A DNA stretch of 64,000 nucleotides from Hydra vulgaris (lineage: Eukaryota; Cnidaria; Hydrozoa; Anthoathecata; Hydridae). The position numbers and the translations under genes were made by a program. Positions 63,833 through 64,000 of the stretch are shown piece after piece. The stretch spans positions 39,216,001-39,280,000 of the forward strand of contig NC_088931.1 in assembly GCF_038396675.1 (NCBI RefSeq), given 5' to 3'. The notes beneath the pieces were generated by a model. It was not told where the DNA came from. It saw nothing but the letters and a program-made list of their open reading frames with translations, and searched no databases. Each line of letters begins with the position of its first letter. Position 1 is the stretch's first letter.

Positions 63833-64000
63833 TTTATATTAAATTCCTTACGTTAGAATGCTGTACAAGACAAGACCATTTTCGCAAAAAGCCGTCAAGT
63901 TTAAAATTGGTATGAAAATATTGATTTAATAATAACAGAATTTTCATGAAAATCTCCGATAGAGAAAGGATATTATTTAAAGAGATGCTTGTTGCAATCA
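63833..64000. other. window end, no gene seen
   Basis: Short AT-rich end; possibly LINE 3' tail or flank. Confidence 0.4.

Overview
The window looks like a piece of a Hydra-type hydrozoan (Cnidaria) genome. It is very AT-rich and packed with transposons, with long (TA)n arrays and spliced genes whose introns hold mobile DNA. The strongest lineage clue is a minus-strand gene with repeated minicollagen-type cysteine domains (C-X3-C-X3-C-X3-C-X3-CC), known so far from cnidarian stinging-capsule (nematocyst) proteins. I cannot fix the species from the sequence alone.

Two host genes can be supported. The main one runs from 56471 down to 31464 (minus). Six exons join in frame through five phase-1 introns into a 762-residue secreted protein: signal peptide, short propeptide ending in Lys-Arg, 13 cysteine domains and two pure polyproline blocks (19 and 33 Pro), with no collagen Gly-X-Y region. 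It is a probable nematocyst wall protein. The second, at 29813-30409 (plus), is an intact 198-residue protein of unknown function with two C-terminal membrane segments. The two genes converge.

The rest is mostly mobile DNA. From left to right: a decayed hAT transposase (1-1320); a 6-kb pogo-like element with TA target duplications (3438-9515), split by a second inverted-repeat element (3915-8081) that holds an internal duplication; an intact DD37E Tc1/mariner-type element (13525-14841) inside one arm of a larger inverted repeat; an intact pogo-like element (15244-18167) inserted at a TA within a 42-bp minisatellite; parts of a decayed EEADTR-type repeat protein (20.5-21.1 and 25.1-25.3 kb); a 23-bp satellite (23.3-23.8 kb); a foldback MITE in two copies; and a hAT-like MITE (28140-28869).

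The introns of the capsule-protein gene contain an IS630/Tc1-like relic (34.2-35.8 kb), a tRNA-like SINE scrap, a broken pogo-like transposase (38.6-41.1 kb), a Ty3/gypsy-type retrotransposon with LTRs of only about 90 bp (42379-46162), a LINE fragment inside a pogo-like terminal repeat pair (47718-50631), and a Tc1 pseudogene with a lost catalytic residue (54.9-55.8 kb). Upstream of the gene are a decayed transposase-like gene of a repeat family that recalls RAG1/Transib (58.0-60.1 kb) and a LINE 3' fragment (63.4-63.8 kb).

A notable structural theme is a set of perfect or near-perfect short-loop palindromes (arms 14-30 bp, loops 2-6 nt) scattered through unrelated sequence. They look like products of snap-back template switching.
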